NCBI GenBank assembly: GCA_948099385.1
Contig: CANUEZ040000160.1
Span: 124,001 to 188,000, forward strand
Reading direction: 5' to 3'
Length of the DNA: 64,000 nt
From: Fasciola hepatica
Lineage: Eukaryota; Platyhelminthes; Trematoda; Plagiorchiida; Fasciolidae
Shown here: in pieces, positions 52,964-64,000 of the stretch
Layout of the letters: each line of letters starts with the position of its first letter
Numbering within the stretch: the stretch's first letter is position 1
The notes under the pieces: model-generated
Seen by the model: only the letters and a program-made list of their open reading frames with translations
Databases searched by the model: none
What the model was told of the DNA's origin: nothing
Program-made: the position numbers and the translations under genes

Positions 52964-53495
52964 TCATTTTGGCCCAGAATCTAATTCTTCGGCTAATCTA
53001 TCGTCAGTGAGTTCAGAAACAGTCATCGTCGTGCGTGCATCGGATTCACTGTCATTTTTATAGCTGGGCAGTGTAACAGGCGAGCCAGGGCATGGAGACA
53101 CAGCATTTATCATTTCGTCACTCGCATTCAAATCGCTTTTATCAATATCGGTATCGTTATTATTTTTGACTGTCGGATGCGTCTCGCCAAATCCCGAGGA
53201 GGTCATCGAGTCCGCATATTGCACTGGGCTATGGAGCATGTCGGGTCTAGACAAAAGCGCGTCCGCAGATGTTTGGACTGCGTCGTTCGTCGTGACAGAA
53301 CCGTTTGGATACTCCTGTGGTCCCGGATAAACAGCATTAGTTTCTTGAGCATGAGTCATTAATTGTTGTTGCTGCTGGAGCTGGTGTTCCATTTCACGCT
53401 TCGCGCGCAACTGTGCAACGAACTGGTCCAACTCCGCCAAATTTTCATCCGAATCTGAACGTTTTGCATTTGTCAATGGAGCCAACGGTGGTGTG
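52964..53495 (-). CDS. RS/RGG-type nuclear protein, last exon (C-terminus)
   Basis: Acceptor gcatcag precedes the first base at 53495, and the stop TGA is at 52966-52964. The segment begins PPLAPLTNAKRSDSDENLAE, then LDQFVAQLRAKREMEHQ (helical, coiled-coil-like) and a Gln run near 53390. An acidic, Ser/Thr/Asp/Asn-rich low-complexity tail follows. The exon starts one base into a codon, which fits the two bases left by the exon at 53633-53851. There is no stop, frameshift or transposon motif within it, so it is a host gene and not a fossil. I cannot name the family. Confidence 0.7.
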
Positions 53496-53632
53496 CTGAT
53501 GCGGGCGCGTGAAATAACCCTGTAGAGTGAAAGAAAGTTCTACCACAAGTGTAACAAAGAACAAATTCAGTCCACCACGAGTAAAAGATTAGAGAATTCA
53601 ACAACAGTAAGCAAAAATATACTATCACCCAC

Positions 53633-53851
53633 CTACGACGGTTATTAGATCGAATCGGTGAAGGCGAAGCCGAAGAGGAACGATTGCTACGTGAGATGGA
53701 TCTTGATCGCGGGCTGCGTGACAGATGTGAAGGAGACCGAGAGCGAGAGGAGCGTTCTGGTGACCCCGATACTCCATGACGCTTTCGGCGGCGTTCAAAA
53801 CTGCGCTCGCCTGATAGACCCGACTGGACTTCTCGCCGACGGTCATCGAAT
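53633..53851 (-). CDS. RS/RGG-type nuclear protein, RS-domain exon
   Basis: 219 bp. The acceptor is ttttcctag before 53851 and the donor TAG|GTGGGT lies at 53633/53632. It encodes FDDRRREVQSGLSGERSFERR, then an arginine/serine domain (RSSRSRSPSHLSRSPRSRS and further SR pairs). Such domains mediate phosphorylation-dependent interactions among splicing factors in the nucleus. It begins with one base completing an Arg codon from the exon at 60268-60749 and ends with two bases for the next, so all three segments join in phase. The 137-bp intron to the next exon is short, while the intron before it is about 6.4 kb. Confidence 0.75.
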
Positions 53852-54639
53852 CTAGGAAAACAAATCGGAGCCATCACATAGACTGAAATCATTACAAGTA
53901 TGAAAGTATTGTCATCGCCATTTGTGCACTAATCTTGAGCGAACAGCGTTCCAAAAAAGAAACAGCAATGACCTTCATAGCTTAGTCAGTACCCGGAAAT
54001 TGAAATTCATGAGCACTCAAAGATCATTCAAGCTTCGAAGAGTAAATTCGGCTTCATTGAGCGATGGGAAATAAGGGACGCTTGGTCAATATGCACATTC
54101 CTAATCGTATGATTCTTACCGATATGAGCTTTAATACCCCATGGAAATCCGGTTGATATTGCAATACCACGTTGAAAAAAATGTGACCCTGACATTGTGG
54201 CGAGACACCGTTGACGCTCATGGACCATGAATCGTCGAGGAATCAAAAGCAGGGGCGATCATTGCAGCTGCCACACTCGAACAGGTCATCAAAAACAAAA
54301 CACCATGAAAAAGATTGACGTTATTTCGTTGCCCAAACACAGATCCAAAACTCTACCCACTGCAGTTTTGTCTACGTCAGTCAGGAAATCCTTTGACGAC
54401 GAAACTGGAAGCAGTTGAGGATCACGGTCCTCCGACAATTAAGAAAGACAAGTAACTAAAGCTGAAGCTTAGTTCAACCGTTAGCCTCGTCCTTGTGCTC
54501 TGGTTTCGGTTTCTAGCTCGCAGCACCGTCCAGTTGAGAGCAGAACCACTAGAACCATGTGATAAAAACGAAGTAATAAGCGAGAATTACCTAGAAAAAG
54601 AGACAGCGAACGCGAATACGTCACTGGCCGCGAAACCTA
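53852..54639 (-). other. Intron of the RS-protein gene, no feature seen
   Basis: This is intronic by the gene model. I see no element signature. Confidence 0.4.
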
Positions 54640-55000
54640 GCAATACCACCTAATATGTCCAACCACCTGGTAGGCGGGTTCCGTAGACCCTAACCAGGAA
54701 GTCTCACACGTCCTACTTGACCAAGTCCACTAGTCAAGGTTCTCATACCATTTGGTCATGTCATGGACTGACCACCACGACTTTCCTATCAACCGCTACT
54801 TGCCTCGGAGAACAGCATACGCCGACGAAGTATATCGGTGGGCATGCGTAGCACACGTCCCACACATCCAAACATGTGTAGGTGCAATATTCGTTTCAAC
54901 GAATGCCCACTGGTCGTTAGGGTATTCGAGCACATGGTGGGAACACCGTATCATCAATGATGACACTAGACGTAGGGTGTTGGGAACCAGAGGTCAGCCT
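54640..55000 (-). pseudogene. RTE LINE tail fragment in the intron
   Basis: Read on the minus strand it gives an HLHVWMCGTCATHAHRYTSS segment, HDMTKWYENLD, and then a VVGHI-type end near 54660. This is the same tail that ends the RTE at 52300-52630, in the opposite direction. Parts are frame-shifted. Confidence 0.65.
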
Positions 55001-55149
55001 GGATCAAGTACTGAATTTCAACAGAATTAGGTAGCTGGGAGGTGTAACGCCTAATCTCAGCATTTCTGACAGAAGGCGTAGCTAAGACTGTCGGAGAAGA
55101 ATAGCTGCGCTGAAGGGTTTCAAGTGCGAGAGACTCAACAGCTTTACGC
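55001..55149. other. Unassigned intron sequence
   Basis: Between two RTE fragments; nothing seen. Confidence 0.3.
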
Positions 55150-55600
55150 AATTAACTGACCCCTGAGTCTCTCACCAAGAAATGACCCAAAAAGCTTCAG
55201 ATTCGAAGTCACAAGCAGCAAGCTACGGACGATGCATTCGATCCCTGAATGTGACTAGTATGCAGTGTCTGGAGGTTTTCGACCACTGGTGCATGCGGCA
55301 AATCCTCAAATTCAAGTGGCGCGACAGGGTGTCTAACGAAGAGGTAAGGAGACGATGCTCTGATATCGATGCGCTCTCCGTCCTCCTCCAACATCGACGA
55401 CTTCAGTGGTTCGGCCATACCCTTCGGCGACTCGAGTCAGAGATAACCAAGCAAACACTGCTCCACTCCCTGCCCTGGTTGGCGTTGTCGCATTGGTGGG
55501 CAGCTCAGAAAGAGGACCAGTACAATAGAAAAAGACGATGCTGGAAGGTAGCAACCGAAAGCAGAGCACAGAAATGCGCGGTTAATGGTGTAATAAACTG
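55150..55600 (+). pseudogene. RTE-like LINE tail fragment
   Basis: Plus strand: LEVFDHWCMRQILKFKWRDRVSNEEVRRRCSD is typical of the end of RTE/CR1-like ORF2, followed by LSVLLQHRRLQWFGHTLRR. The frame continues to 55601 with a less conserved tail. This differs from the SR2-like tail at 52200, so a second LINE subfamily is present. Confidence 0.8.
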
Positions 55601-56489
55601 AACTGAACAAAGAAGTTGCGCTAAACACAGCTGTCCTTTCGAACACGAGTATCGGGTGTGTTATCAGTGGGAGCATCGTGTCTGGGTAGAGCAGACAAAT
55701 AGAGGTGGTTGGAGACAGAAGACGAAGGTTGAATAGAAGAGATGGAACTGTGAGCAGCAGCTCACTTATCACTACCCGCCCCGCACGACGTAATGGGTAG
55801 CGCAATCCTGATTATCCTGAGCGACGATCGATGCAGTATGGAATTCGGGAAATCATGGGAGATGTTGGACGAGAGCTGCTAGGGCTTCCAGCTAGAAAAT
55901 CTGTGTTTTCATTGATCCTTCACCGGAGACATCCACTAGAATCGGTGTCTATTGGATTTGCTCTCTGCTGCTGTCTCGCACTAAATTCGCAAATCAAGTT
56001 AAATAAATATGCGCTGCATGCGTGCAAGAATAGCGGCTCTGATATTCGTTTATAAGAAACTCATGGGCTTCAGATACAGCACAGTTCCTTCAAAAACTAA
56101 AACTGCACTTTGTTATTTGGTTTGTGTTGCTTACTCTTAGCATCACTTGGCGAATACAAACATGCAAAGCAAACATGAAATCATGAAGACGAAGAACGGA
56201 CTCGAATACAACTATGCTACTGATGGTGGCAATTAGCCAAATCACTCAATGTCTCCAATCATCCAATGTGCAGTTATCGTGGAACTCAACCCGGACCCCC
56301 AACTCGGCCAAATTCACTGATCAACGTTCGCATGCCCTCTTGCTATGGCTAATCACATCGACTAGTCATCCAACCAATACCAGCTTCGGATAATGATGTA
56401 ACCCGAGGAAGATTGTCGGTGGGCATGTGTAACACATGTCCCAACCATCAGTGTTCCATCCATATTCGACTCCAGATAAACAATGTTGT
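55601..56489. other. Intron sequence with no recognised feature
   Basis: No clear element motif. A cggtgggcatgtgtaacacatg stretch near 56418 resembles 54837, so a short minus-strand RTE tail remnant may lie at about 56400-56460. Confidence 0.35.
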
Positions 56490-58615
56490 GCCTTTGCGTG
56501 AATGCCTAAATAAGACGTAAGGTTTTGTAAGCAATCTAAACAATGTAACCATTCAGGATGCACTTTGCGTCTTCAAAGTGCAACATGTTGTCGATCCATT
56601 GCGAAACCGCATCTTACCTGGGGAAGCATTAACCGAGTTTTCTTTTGTAGGCAGTTACATCTGTCCTACCGTCGGATCTAGTTCCCAGGCAGACAACGGT
56701 AGAAAAATGGGTTGAGGTGGTTATTCAACGTCCCACCAGATGCAACTTTAGCACAACAGTGGACTGTGATCGAATCAGCGGTTCCAGAAGCTACTTTGAA
56801 AAAATTAGGAAAAACCGGACGACATCTAAAAGACTGGATTTCCGAGGACGCACTTTAACTACCAGTCAAAGCACATGAAGCTCGGCTAATAAGAAGCAGC
56901 GAAAGTCGTAGATGGAAACGGAACGACCTCAAGCGGTGATGTACAGAGGCTGAAAAATAGAGATCACGTCAGGGGTTGGTGATTTCGGCAGGCAATTTAG
57001 CCTCATTCGCAATGCATCGGATTAGGGCTGCAAGCACGAGTCGCGTCTGCGACACAGCCGGTCAGCCCATAACTGAGTAGGAAAGAAATAGAATAGGCAC
57101 AGCACTTTGATTAGTTGCTGAATCGACCCCTAGACCTTACGGCCCACCTGCAACCACCAAATACTGCAAAGCCGTGCTACGTCAGTCCGCCCAGCAAAAC
57201 TGGAATTGACAGCCATTTAACAACTGAACAAGAAAACCACTGTAGAAGACAACATATCGCGAAAAAGTCTACAAGTATTGTCTTGGCCCACTGATCGACA
57301 AGTTATATACCTCATTTGGCTGCATATGGAGAAATCAAATCTTTGCGACTGATTGGGGCACGTCTATTCTGCTACCTAAACCAAAAAAGGGAGGAAATCA
57401 GTTTGCGAGAACAATCGAAGGATTTGCTTGAACGACGTGGTTGCAAAGGCCTTCTCTGTTGCTACTTAACCGCCGCACCGAGACGAACCAAGGGGTTTCA
57501 GCTTTGATAGGGGCTGTGTGCACCAAATTTTCACACTGCGTAGAACACTGAAGTATCGGGTATAAGTTCCAGCAGCCCATCATTGCCTGTTTCATCGACC
57601 TCCGGGTCGCCTACAATTCGGTAAGCCGGGAGTGTCTCTGGACCATAACCGAATCCGACGGGATGAACGATAAACTCTGAGAAGATACTATTCGTCCCCT
57701 AGGGCACGAGTCTACATACATAGTGAAGAATCTTAGGAGTTCACACTGACCACCAGCGCCAGACAGAGCTGCCCTTTTCCACTGGTTCTATTTACCTACG
57801 TGATCAACTGGACGAGACAGACACTGATTGGTTATTCTGGTTTCTATTTGAGCCAGGAAATGCACATCTCAGACCTGGAGTTCGCGAATGAAATTGTTAT
57901 GTTACGAAACTCCCAAACCACGCTCCAACCAGTCCGTGATCGAATCGACTCCTTCGCGTAGTCCACCGGAATAGAAGCAAGCACAGCAAAAACTAAAGTT
58001 GTGTCAACTTGCCCAGGACCATCAGCTCAAAAGTTGTCTATCAATGACTAGCTGATCGAATGCGTTCCAACATTCAAGTACCTAGGCTCCACATTGTTTC
58101 CGAGCGGTTAGGCAAAGGATGAAACCATTTCTCCAGCTATGACTGGTGCTGTGGACCCGCAGTGAGACCAGCCTTCGGACCAAGATGGGTATCTACCATG
58201 CCGCCATACGCCGTGCTCTCAACTACGGCTGGCCATTGAGAGCCAAAGACAACGGAAAGCTGGGCGCGACAGATTATCCAACGATGAAGTTAGGAGATGA
58301 TGCTTTGAAGTATACGAGCTCTGAAACTCCAATGTCGTCGACTGCAGTGGCTGGGTCATATACTATGGCGGACGCAGACGAAACTTATCAAACAAACACT
58401 CCGTCTCGAACCCGTCCTGGATGGCACAGTCGCCTTGGTGTCCAACAAAAAACTAGGAACACTGTCGAGAAGGACGTAGATCGTCCAGGCTTACGGTCGG
58501 TGCCAGTGGAAAACTGTATCGCGATCTGCACCGAGGCCGCTCCCAACCACCGCCGGTGATCAGCTGATACGCGAGATTCATCTTCTAGTGGGCGGAAGCC
58601 ACGTAAAAGTAAAAA
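56490..58615 (+). pseudogene. RTE-like LINE, most of ORF2, degenerate
   Basis: At 56490-56720 an earlier insert gives an RTE C-half piece (EALTEFSFVGSYICPTVG). From 56740 a second copy reads through the endonuclease-polymerase linker (QQWTVIESAVPEATLKK, KDWISEDAL, AGNLASF), then polymerase blocks: LLPKPKKGGN near 57345, a FIDLRVAYNSVSRECLW block near 57600 (with D to Y change in AFDSV), and an LEFANEIV block near 57870 in place of LxFADDI. It ends with RRALNYGWPLRAKD near 58210. The tail is cacgtaaaagtaaaaagtaaac at 58603-58622, the same kind as in the BEL insert at 7141. Many stops. Confidence 0.7.
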
Positions 58616-58779
58616 GTAAACGGTCAAATAAAGTCAAATTGTGCATTAACAACGCCAAGACGGGTTTCCTCAGCTTGTCATGCACACTAGGCACGCAACG
58701 AAATCAGCCTCCAGAGCAAAATCTGCGTTTACTGAGCCACTATCCATCCAACACTGACCAACGGGTGTGAAACGTGGCT

Positions 58780-59230
58780 ACTTTGCACCCAGGGGATCAG
58801 GAAACCAGAAGTGTTTGACTGCTGGTGTTTGTGATGAGTGCACGAATTGGCTTGGCACGACATGTCTCAAGTGACGAAATAAGACAACGCTGCCTTGATA
58901 TCAAAAGGCTGTCAGTGTTTTTTAGCACCTACGGCTGCAGTAGTTTGGACATGCCCTATGACGTACAGACACGGAGATCTTAAAACAGTGGCTTTCTCCT
59001 GCTTCATGACCAGGATAGCGCAGCTGCCCTGAAAGAAGCATGAATCAATATTGTGAAATCCGACGTTGTGTGATAAGGACTCCAGTCCGTCTACGGCGTT
59101 TGCAACTGGAGGCTGAACTGGAATTTTCTCAGTCCAGGTCTTGCCTCCGATCGTCGCTCATAGGTCGGTGGCATTGGAGACGCTCATGAAGCCGGCTCAT
59201 TCTCTTGCAGGAGCTGGTCGCATTAAAGTT
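58780..59230 (+). pseudogene. LINE tail fragment
   Basis: An EVFDCWCL segment near 58815 corresponds to the LEVFDHWC block of the fragment at 55260, followed by decayed VHELAWHDMSQVT and ISK sequence. The end, gccggctcattctcttgcaggag at 59191-59213, resembles the end of the 567-bp insertion in BEL gag. It is 5' truncated and dead. Confidence 0.6.
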
Positions 59231-60267
59231 CACCTTTTTGCCGTTTCCTTCGACCTTGGCCTATCTCAGTATTCCCTCGCAACTGTTTGCATTATTCTGC
59301 AACTATTTTTCTGATCGCTTAGTCTGTATGAAACATTACGCTTTGACTTCGACCTTCTGTTACAGTAATCCTCTCTCGACGGTGTCAACACGTTTCTGCT
59401 CCATCTTTGTGTGTATACCTTCATTTGAACCAGTGACTGGTTCACCGCTTCCAATCAATATCGACCCCGTTGTGAACCCAGGACTTGGTTCTGTCTCACT
59501 CTGTGCGCGTTTTCTACTCGCGTTTGACGAACGCTAGTTTGTATATTGTATGAGGGGATCGCCCATAATTTGAGGTATGCGGTTATTTGCCAGCTTTATT
59601 AGCACACAAATACACGTAGTTCATCCACTTGCCTTACTGAACTTGGGTGTCGGGTCCGTATTCTGCGAGTCCTGAACCACTGCATGACGGTCTAAGCAAT
59701 CACTGTAAACAATCTCAGTACACCAAAGAGGAGAGCTACGCAAAAGTCCAAATAAAGGCGAGTTGTGCACTCATAAAAAAGTGCTGACCAGATCTAATCA
59801 GTGGATAATTTGGAACATCGCTACAAATCGCAATCGAAAACCATAATCTGCGTTATCGATCTATATAGGTTATCCGATTCAATCAAAAGGAAATATCTCT
59901 TGAGCATTTTTCAAGTCAACAGGATACTGCGAAATCTCGTTAACCTTTGAAATCTTATTACTGAACAAATAGAACGCAAGATTGAAATGATTTCAAGAAG
60001 TTTGATATATGCCCTGGTGATCTTGAGGGCTATACCGGGTCACGTATTCAACCGGATTATTTAGGACAACCGTTGACTACTTGGGAGTAAAACTCACTCA
60101 GGACGCACAGATAGCGTACCATGAGTTTCCGGATCTACTGAAAAAATTGAGGGTTTAGGTTCGACAAAATCAGTCGACTTCGAAATTTGAATAAATTGCT
60201 AGTGAAGTGCCCAACTTGAGCAAAAAGGTTAGTCCTAAATATATAATTTTCAAAAAAGGATCATTAC
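59231..60267. other. Intron of the RS-protein gene, no feature seen
   Basis: A 110-codon frame (59205-59537) overlaps the LINE tail and is not recognised. No splice-flanked frame seen. Confidence 0.4.
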
Positions 60268-60749
60268 CGATTGTTGTACCAGTTTCCTCGACGACCGCGG
60301 TAGTCGTCCCACTGTCCCCGCCATCGGGGACCACGGCCACGAGGACGACTAAAATAGCCTCCACGATTTCCATAATAATCTGGTCGATGAAATGCACCCG
60401 ATCGGCGATCGAAGTTCACCAATCCAGAGACTGCGCCACGTAGCTGACCTGAGTAACCCCCACCACTTCCAATACCACTGGGGGAATCATTTATGGGATA
60501 TTCATCAGGAGCAACCACCGTGCATGAACTTTCGCGACTTTTATTCGCATTAGCAACAGCGGAGCCATTTGCAGTATCAACGCCTTGCGTGTTGTTCTCC
60601 TCTAGTTGATGCCGACGTTCAATTGCACGGATGCGAGCCTGAAGCCGCTCCTGTAAACTCTTGGAAGTCATTGGGAGATCATTTTCGTTACTGTAGACGG
60701 TTAGAGAACCGTGTTCACCTTCACGAGCATGCCTAGGAGGCGTGAAGAC
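60268..60749 (-). CDS. RS/RGG-type nuclear protein, RGG-rich exon
   Basis: The acceptor is probably tcctattcaag just before 60749; an alternative is cctcctag at about 60735. The donor AATCG|GTAATG lies at 60268/60267 and leaves two bases that complete an Arg codon with the exon at 53851. The segment starts VFTPPRHAREGEHGS, then the helical, charged SLQERLQARIRAIERRHQLEE. A Ser/Gly-rich linker follows, then an Arg/Gly/Tyr-rich RNA-binding style end (RGGYFSRPRGRGPRWRGQW). There are no stops. The 5' exons lie beyond and are not identified. Together with the next two exons it makes an RNA-processing-type protein; I cannot name it. Confidence 0.65.
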
Positions 60750-60769
60750 CTTGAATAGGACAGTTTGCA

Positions 60770-61689
60770 AAATAAAGTTTCAGTAAAAAAATGGGTATAA
60801 CAAGCAACGCTGAAAGACTATTTTCACCCATTCCTGAGTACAGCCGATAAAAATAGATCAGTCACCGAGAAATCAGCTATTTCAATTATCTCAAATAATC
60901 TTGAACTTCGGTGCGCGGGATTTGGTTTTCACTTTGCAGCATTTCCCAAACGGTAGGTAGGAAAACTATAGCAAAAAAATAAGAACATATGAAGACCAGT
61001 GAAAATGACTGAAAACTGAGCAGATTAGATCAACCGGACGTTGGGATCTTGAGAAAAAAGACAAGTTTCAGCAGATCAGTCGTCTCGGATAATTGTCCAG
61101 CGGTATATGGAACACCTCAAATGGCAGGTACACAGATTACACACATCGGGATCTAATCCGCTTTAGGGGGAAAATTGTTTCAGAATGTGGAATACAACCA
61201 ACAGTTTCTTTAGAAGAAATATCAGGTTCCGTGTTCCAGTGGGTGGATGGCACTGTCGAATGATGAGCTGACTACGTTAGGGACCGAGTAGATTGCAGTG
61301 ATTATGACAGAACGAACTATATCTGAACCAGCACTGAGTAATACAAAAAAGTAAACATTTGCTATTGACCGTGAATCATGCCAGCGAACACAGGGTTCGT
61401 TTTCAGTATTAGTCAAGTTACTTAAATTAGTTTTCAAGATGATTTTGTATCGCTACGAATCCTCTAACTCTTCGGGTCATTCACCGTTTAGATCAGTGCA
61501 GATTGAAAAACCAACACCGTGTATCCAGTTCGGCGGTTCTAGTTTCTGTCTCCCAGGAAGTACCTTAGTCGAAAACGAACAGTCTGCTCTACCTTACCGT
61601 GCCCTGTCGTCCGTTCCTCCCCGAGAGTGAAAGCCACATGGAGGTCAACAAATGACGTGGCACTGAGGAATAAGAAAATATACGGCGAA
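60770..61689. other. No recognised exon or element
   Basis: Probably intron upstream of the RGG exon. Short frames only. Confidence 0.35.
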
Positions 61690-61805
61690 CTTAGGAAAAG
61701 TAGGTGCCTCACACCTTCGTGGCTGGGGTCCAAAAGATCCCTCGACCAGTTGGCTGGAGACACTGAAGGACATGACAGCGAACCGCGAACAGTGGAGATC
61801 GTGTT
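61690..61805 (+). pseudogene. RTE LINE tail fragment
   Basis: A plus-strand segment in one frame matches the RTE end: an HLRGWGPKDPSTSWLETLKDM order, as in GWDPRDPPTKWLETLNDM at 52515-52560. Only about 115 bp survive. Confidence 0.75.
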
Positions 61806-62212
61806 GTCACTTTCCATCGAATTAGACTGATGGCCAATGTGTGTTTGTACAGTTGGGCTGTGTATTCTGTGTATTGACTACTGAGGCGTTTCTTTTCCTT
61901 TTCCGACTCCGGTACATTCTTTTTATTGCTATGCGCAACATGACGAGAAAGGCAGTGGTCAGCGGGGCTCGCCCTGCTGTTTAACGCTGTATGATGGTGA
62001 TGATATTGCAAGAACAGATACGCAGACAACAACGGCATAACAACTGTACAATAATGCTTACTCTGCGTGTGCCCCGACATTCATCTGGATCCAACCGGCC
62101 ACGCTTATCTCTTTCTTGAGCCACTAGAACATAAAATGTTGCGAACGAGTTTACTTCAAGATGACAAAATGGATCGTGTATACATTTTATATACATTATA
62201 TATATTTGTGTA

Positions 62213-62213
<1 letters not shown>
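61806..62213. other. No recognised feature
   Basis: Nothing seen besides short frames. Confidence 0.35.

Positions 62214-62276
<63 letters not shown>
62214..62276. repeat. (TA)n microsatellite
   Basis: About 31 TA units, preceded by a degenerate tatatacatt stretch. Apparent frames here are artefacts. Confidence 0.97.
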
Positions 62277-62279
<3 letters not shown>

Positions 62280-62314
62280 CAACGACAACCGCGTCCAGAT
62301 TTTTCTCAAGTGCT

Positions 62315-62460
62315 TGCGCATGAGTGCAGCAAAAGGAGGTATACCCCATAGCTTCAAAGGCCCGCTGCACTGCTGAAAAAACCGGCAACCGGAAACTGAG
62401 AGTTGGAATACACAACCACTTATGGTCTTAATAAGTCAGGTGTGATAACGAGCCGGATAG
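62315..62460. repeat. Diverged repeat, copy 1 (pairs with 62965-63080)
   Basis: Shared elements in order are gcgcatga(g/a)tgc, accggcaacc / accagcaacc, ctgagagttgg / ctgggagtgat, and taagtcaggtgtgataacga / tacgtcagatttgataacga. The second copy starts near 62965. It looks like an old dispersed or tandem duplication; no coding content. Confidence 0.45.
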
Positions 62461-62964
62461 CAGTGCGGATTACCGTCTACAACTGAAGTGACGTGATGCT
62501 ATTCAAATAACTGAACCAGAAGAAATAAAACAATACGAGATAGAAGTCCTTTCGAAGTTGGGACACAAACTTCCGCCCGAACGATCACTACTACTACTGA
62601 ACTCCTTTTAGCCGGGTTCTCTACCGAAGGTGCGATCGATACTAGATCCCCAGTCTTACAGGCATAAGGGACCGACGGTAAGCCTTTTTGTAAAATTGTT
62701 GACCGACCAAGACCTTACCAAAGCTTAGCCTTCACGCTACGAATTCCATACAATCACAGTCTACACGAATAATAAAACTGTGGAGAGAAATAAGTGGCGC
62801 ATGGCAGATCAACGGAGTTGGTGGAGACAACCGTACACAAACTGAGTACACGGCACGTTCAGTTCCGAAAATAAGCGAACAAAGTGCGGAGTTGGTTATT
62901 CGATGCTGTCATCAAACAAACAACAGGATCAGCGGAGAACGATTTTTCCAATAACATGCTTGCG

Positions 62965-63080
62965 CATGAATGCCAAACGACATCGCATCATTACAGATAA
63001 CCAGCAACCAGATTCTGATACTGGGAGTGATATAGAACAACATAAAGTCCTAATACGTCAGATTTGATAACGATCGGGAC
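62965..63080. repeat. Diverged repeat, copy 2
   Basis: Partner of 62315-62460; see there. Similarity is patchy and only judged by eye. Confidence 0.45.
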
Positions 63081-64000
63081 AACAACCGATTATAGTTTAC
63101 GGGCCAAGTAACCGGTAGTGGCGGGGATTGAAATATCTGATTTCCGCGGTGGCAATCAAACGCTCTAAACCAATCGACCGCCGCCAGATGATCAAAATCA
63201 GACATCCCAACAACATGGTACGATAAGAGAAACTCTATCACGAGTTATACCCAGGAAGAGAGCTTCTTTCCTTCCTGAGAACTTCGGTTTATTAGTTCAA
63301 AACGGTGCTTATACAGAAACCTGAATCACTATAACCACCCGCTGTACCAGAAACTAATTAATCCAACTGGTATCTGGTACCGTCTCTTCCGATTGGTTGC
63401 TGATAAGACCAACCACCCCATGAGTCCGTTCTCATCTCATTGAATCACTGTCCTGCCGCTAATGATTCCATCGGTTTAGGTCTTGATCTCGATAATGGAG
63501 GGGTGCTGCTTGCGCATCTCGTGACTCACCGTGACGGGACTGGTCTGATAATAAAGATAGGCAGCATGAATATCACAAACCAACCGATACTCTCAAAGCA
63601 TGTTGTGTGAACTACCGGTCCGGCTGAAACTAAAGCCCACTGGCATTTGATGACCACTTTTTGTTCTTGAACATGACCGCCTTGTGGCAATATTCAAATT
63701 TATATTTATAATGAATAGACAGTATATACGAGGTCCAAGGTCAATAACCAACGTAGTTTGTTCGTATCCAGGGTGTAAACCCACCTGAAAGTTAGAGGAT
63801 ACCTCATTTTCCCCACTATCACTTGTTTTCGACAACGACCGAACATGAGTCTCAGGGAGGAAACAATATAAGATTAGTTTTGGAGTAAACCAGATAGCAA
63901 TGAAAACACTATCTATGCACCCATTTTATTCTTAGGAACGTTTTTATTCGCTTCGGCAGGGATTTCACCGAGTTGGAAATAGGATCATTTCCTATCTTAT
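63081..64000. other. No recognised gene
   Basis: The frames are short (up to 80 codons) and have no motifs. No repeat seen. Confidence 0.35.

Noticed and set aside
1..64000. CRISPR array, operon or bacterial content
   Set aside because: Repeats are LTRs, SINEs and microsatellites, not short regularly spaced units. Coding pieces are retroelements and spliced exons, so the window is eukaryotic.

Overview
The window looks like a retroelement-rich stretch of a eukaryotic genome, most likely a parasitic flatworm and probably a trematode. The reasons are family resemblances: Ty3/gypsy elements of the CsRn1 type with a C-H-C-C Gag finger, a BEL/Pao element, RTE-like and CR1-like LINEs with ORF2 tails of the kind familiar from schistosomes, and a tRNA-derived SINE carrying a hammerhead-ribozyme-like core, which recalls the schistosome Sm-alpha elements. 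I did no database search, so the taxon is an inference.

Layout. 1-5.1 kb: CR1-like LINE remnant, an unidentified dispersed repeat (R), and two decayed gypsy integrase pieces. 5.1-13.3 kb: a BEL/Pao element (5521-13142, 383-bp LTRs) nested in a tRNA-derived SINE. It has itself been hit by a 567-bp non-LTR insertion with a 9-bp target duplication and by an inverted solo LTR of its own family. 13.6-15.5 kb: decayed CsRn1-like gypsy. 16.0-20.9 kb: a gypsy element (281-bp LTRs, ATAC duplication) inserted in a second copy of R; the copy at 2.3-2.6 kb serves as the empty site. 22.4-29.97 kb: a complete CsRn1-like gypsy on the minus strand (23685-28978, 543-bp LTRs, GATG duplication), also nested in the SINE. 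Next to it is a 980-bp inverted duplicate of its own 3' end, and further right an inverted copy of the SINE/LTR junction. 30.8-35.4 kb: a third gypsy type (205-bp LTRs, GGAAA duplication). 36.3-36.8 kb: a possible miniature LTR element. 39.4-42.7 kb: a second CsRn1-like gypsy, cut off by a CR1-like LINE (42.7-43.9 kb). 44.4-45.4 kb: gypsy scraps. 45.4-49.6 kb: nothing recognisable except a CT/TA microsatellite.

49.6-64 kb holds the only host-gene candidates. The best is a minus-strand gene whose last three visible exons (60749-60268, 53851-53633, 53495-52964) join in phase. They encode an RGG-rich, then RS-rich, then acidic/coiled-coil C-terminus, which suggests a nuclear RNA-processing protein. 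Its 6.4-kb intron is filled with RTE LINE pieces. A weaker plus-strand exon pair (49622-49844 and 50408 on) also joins in phase.

Nearly every retroelement frame has stops or frameshifts, so these are mostly fossils; the minus-strand CsRn1-like copy is the best preserved. I found no CRISPR array, no operon, no functional tRNA or rRNA gene, and nothing I would confidently call a new system. The points most worth a second look are the hammerhead-like SINE, the near-perfect 980-bp palindrome, the R repeat with a shared in-frame stop, and the transposon-packed RS-protein intron.
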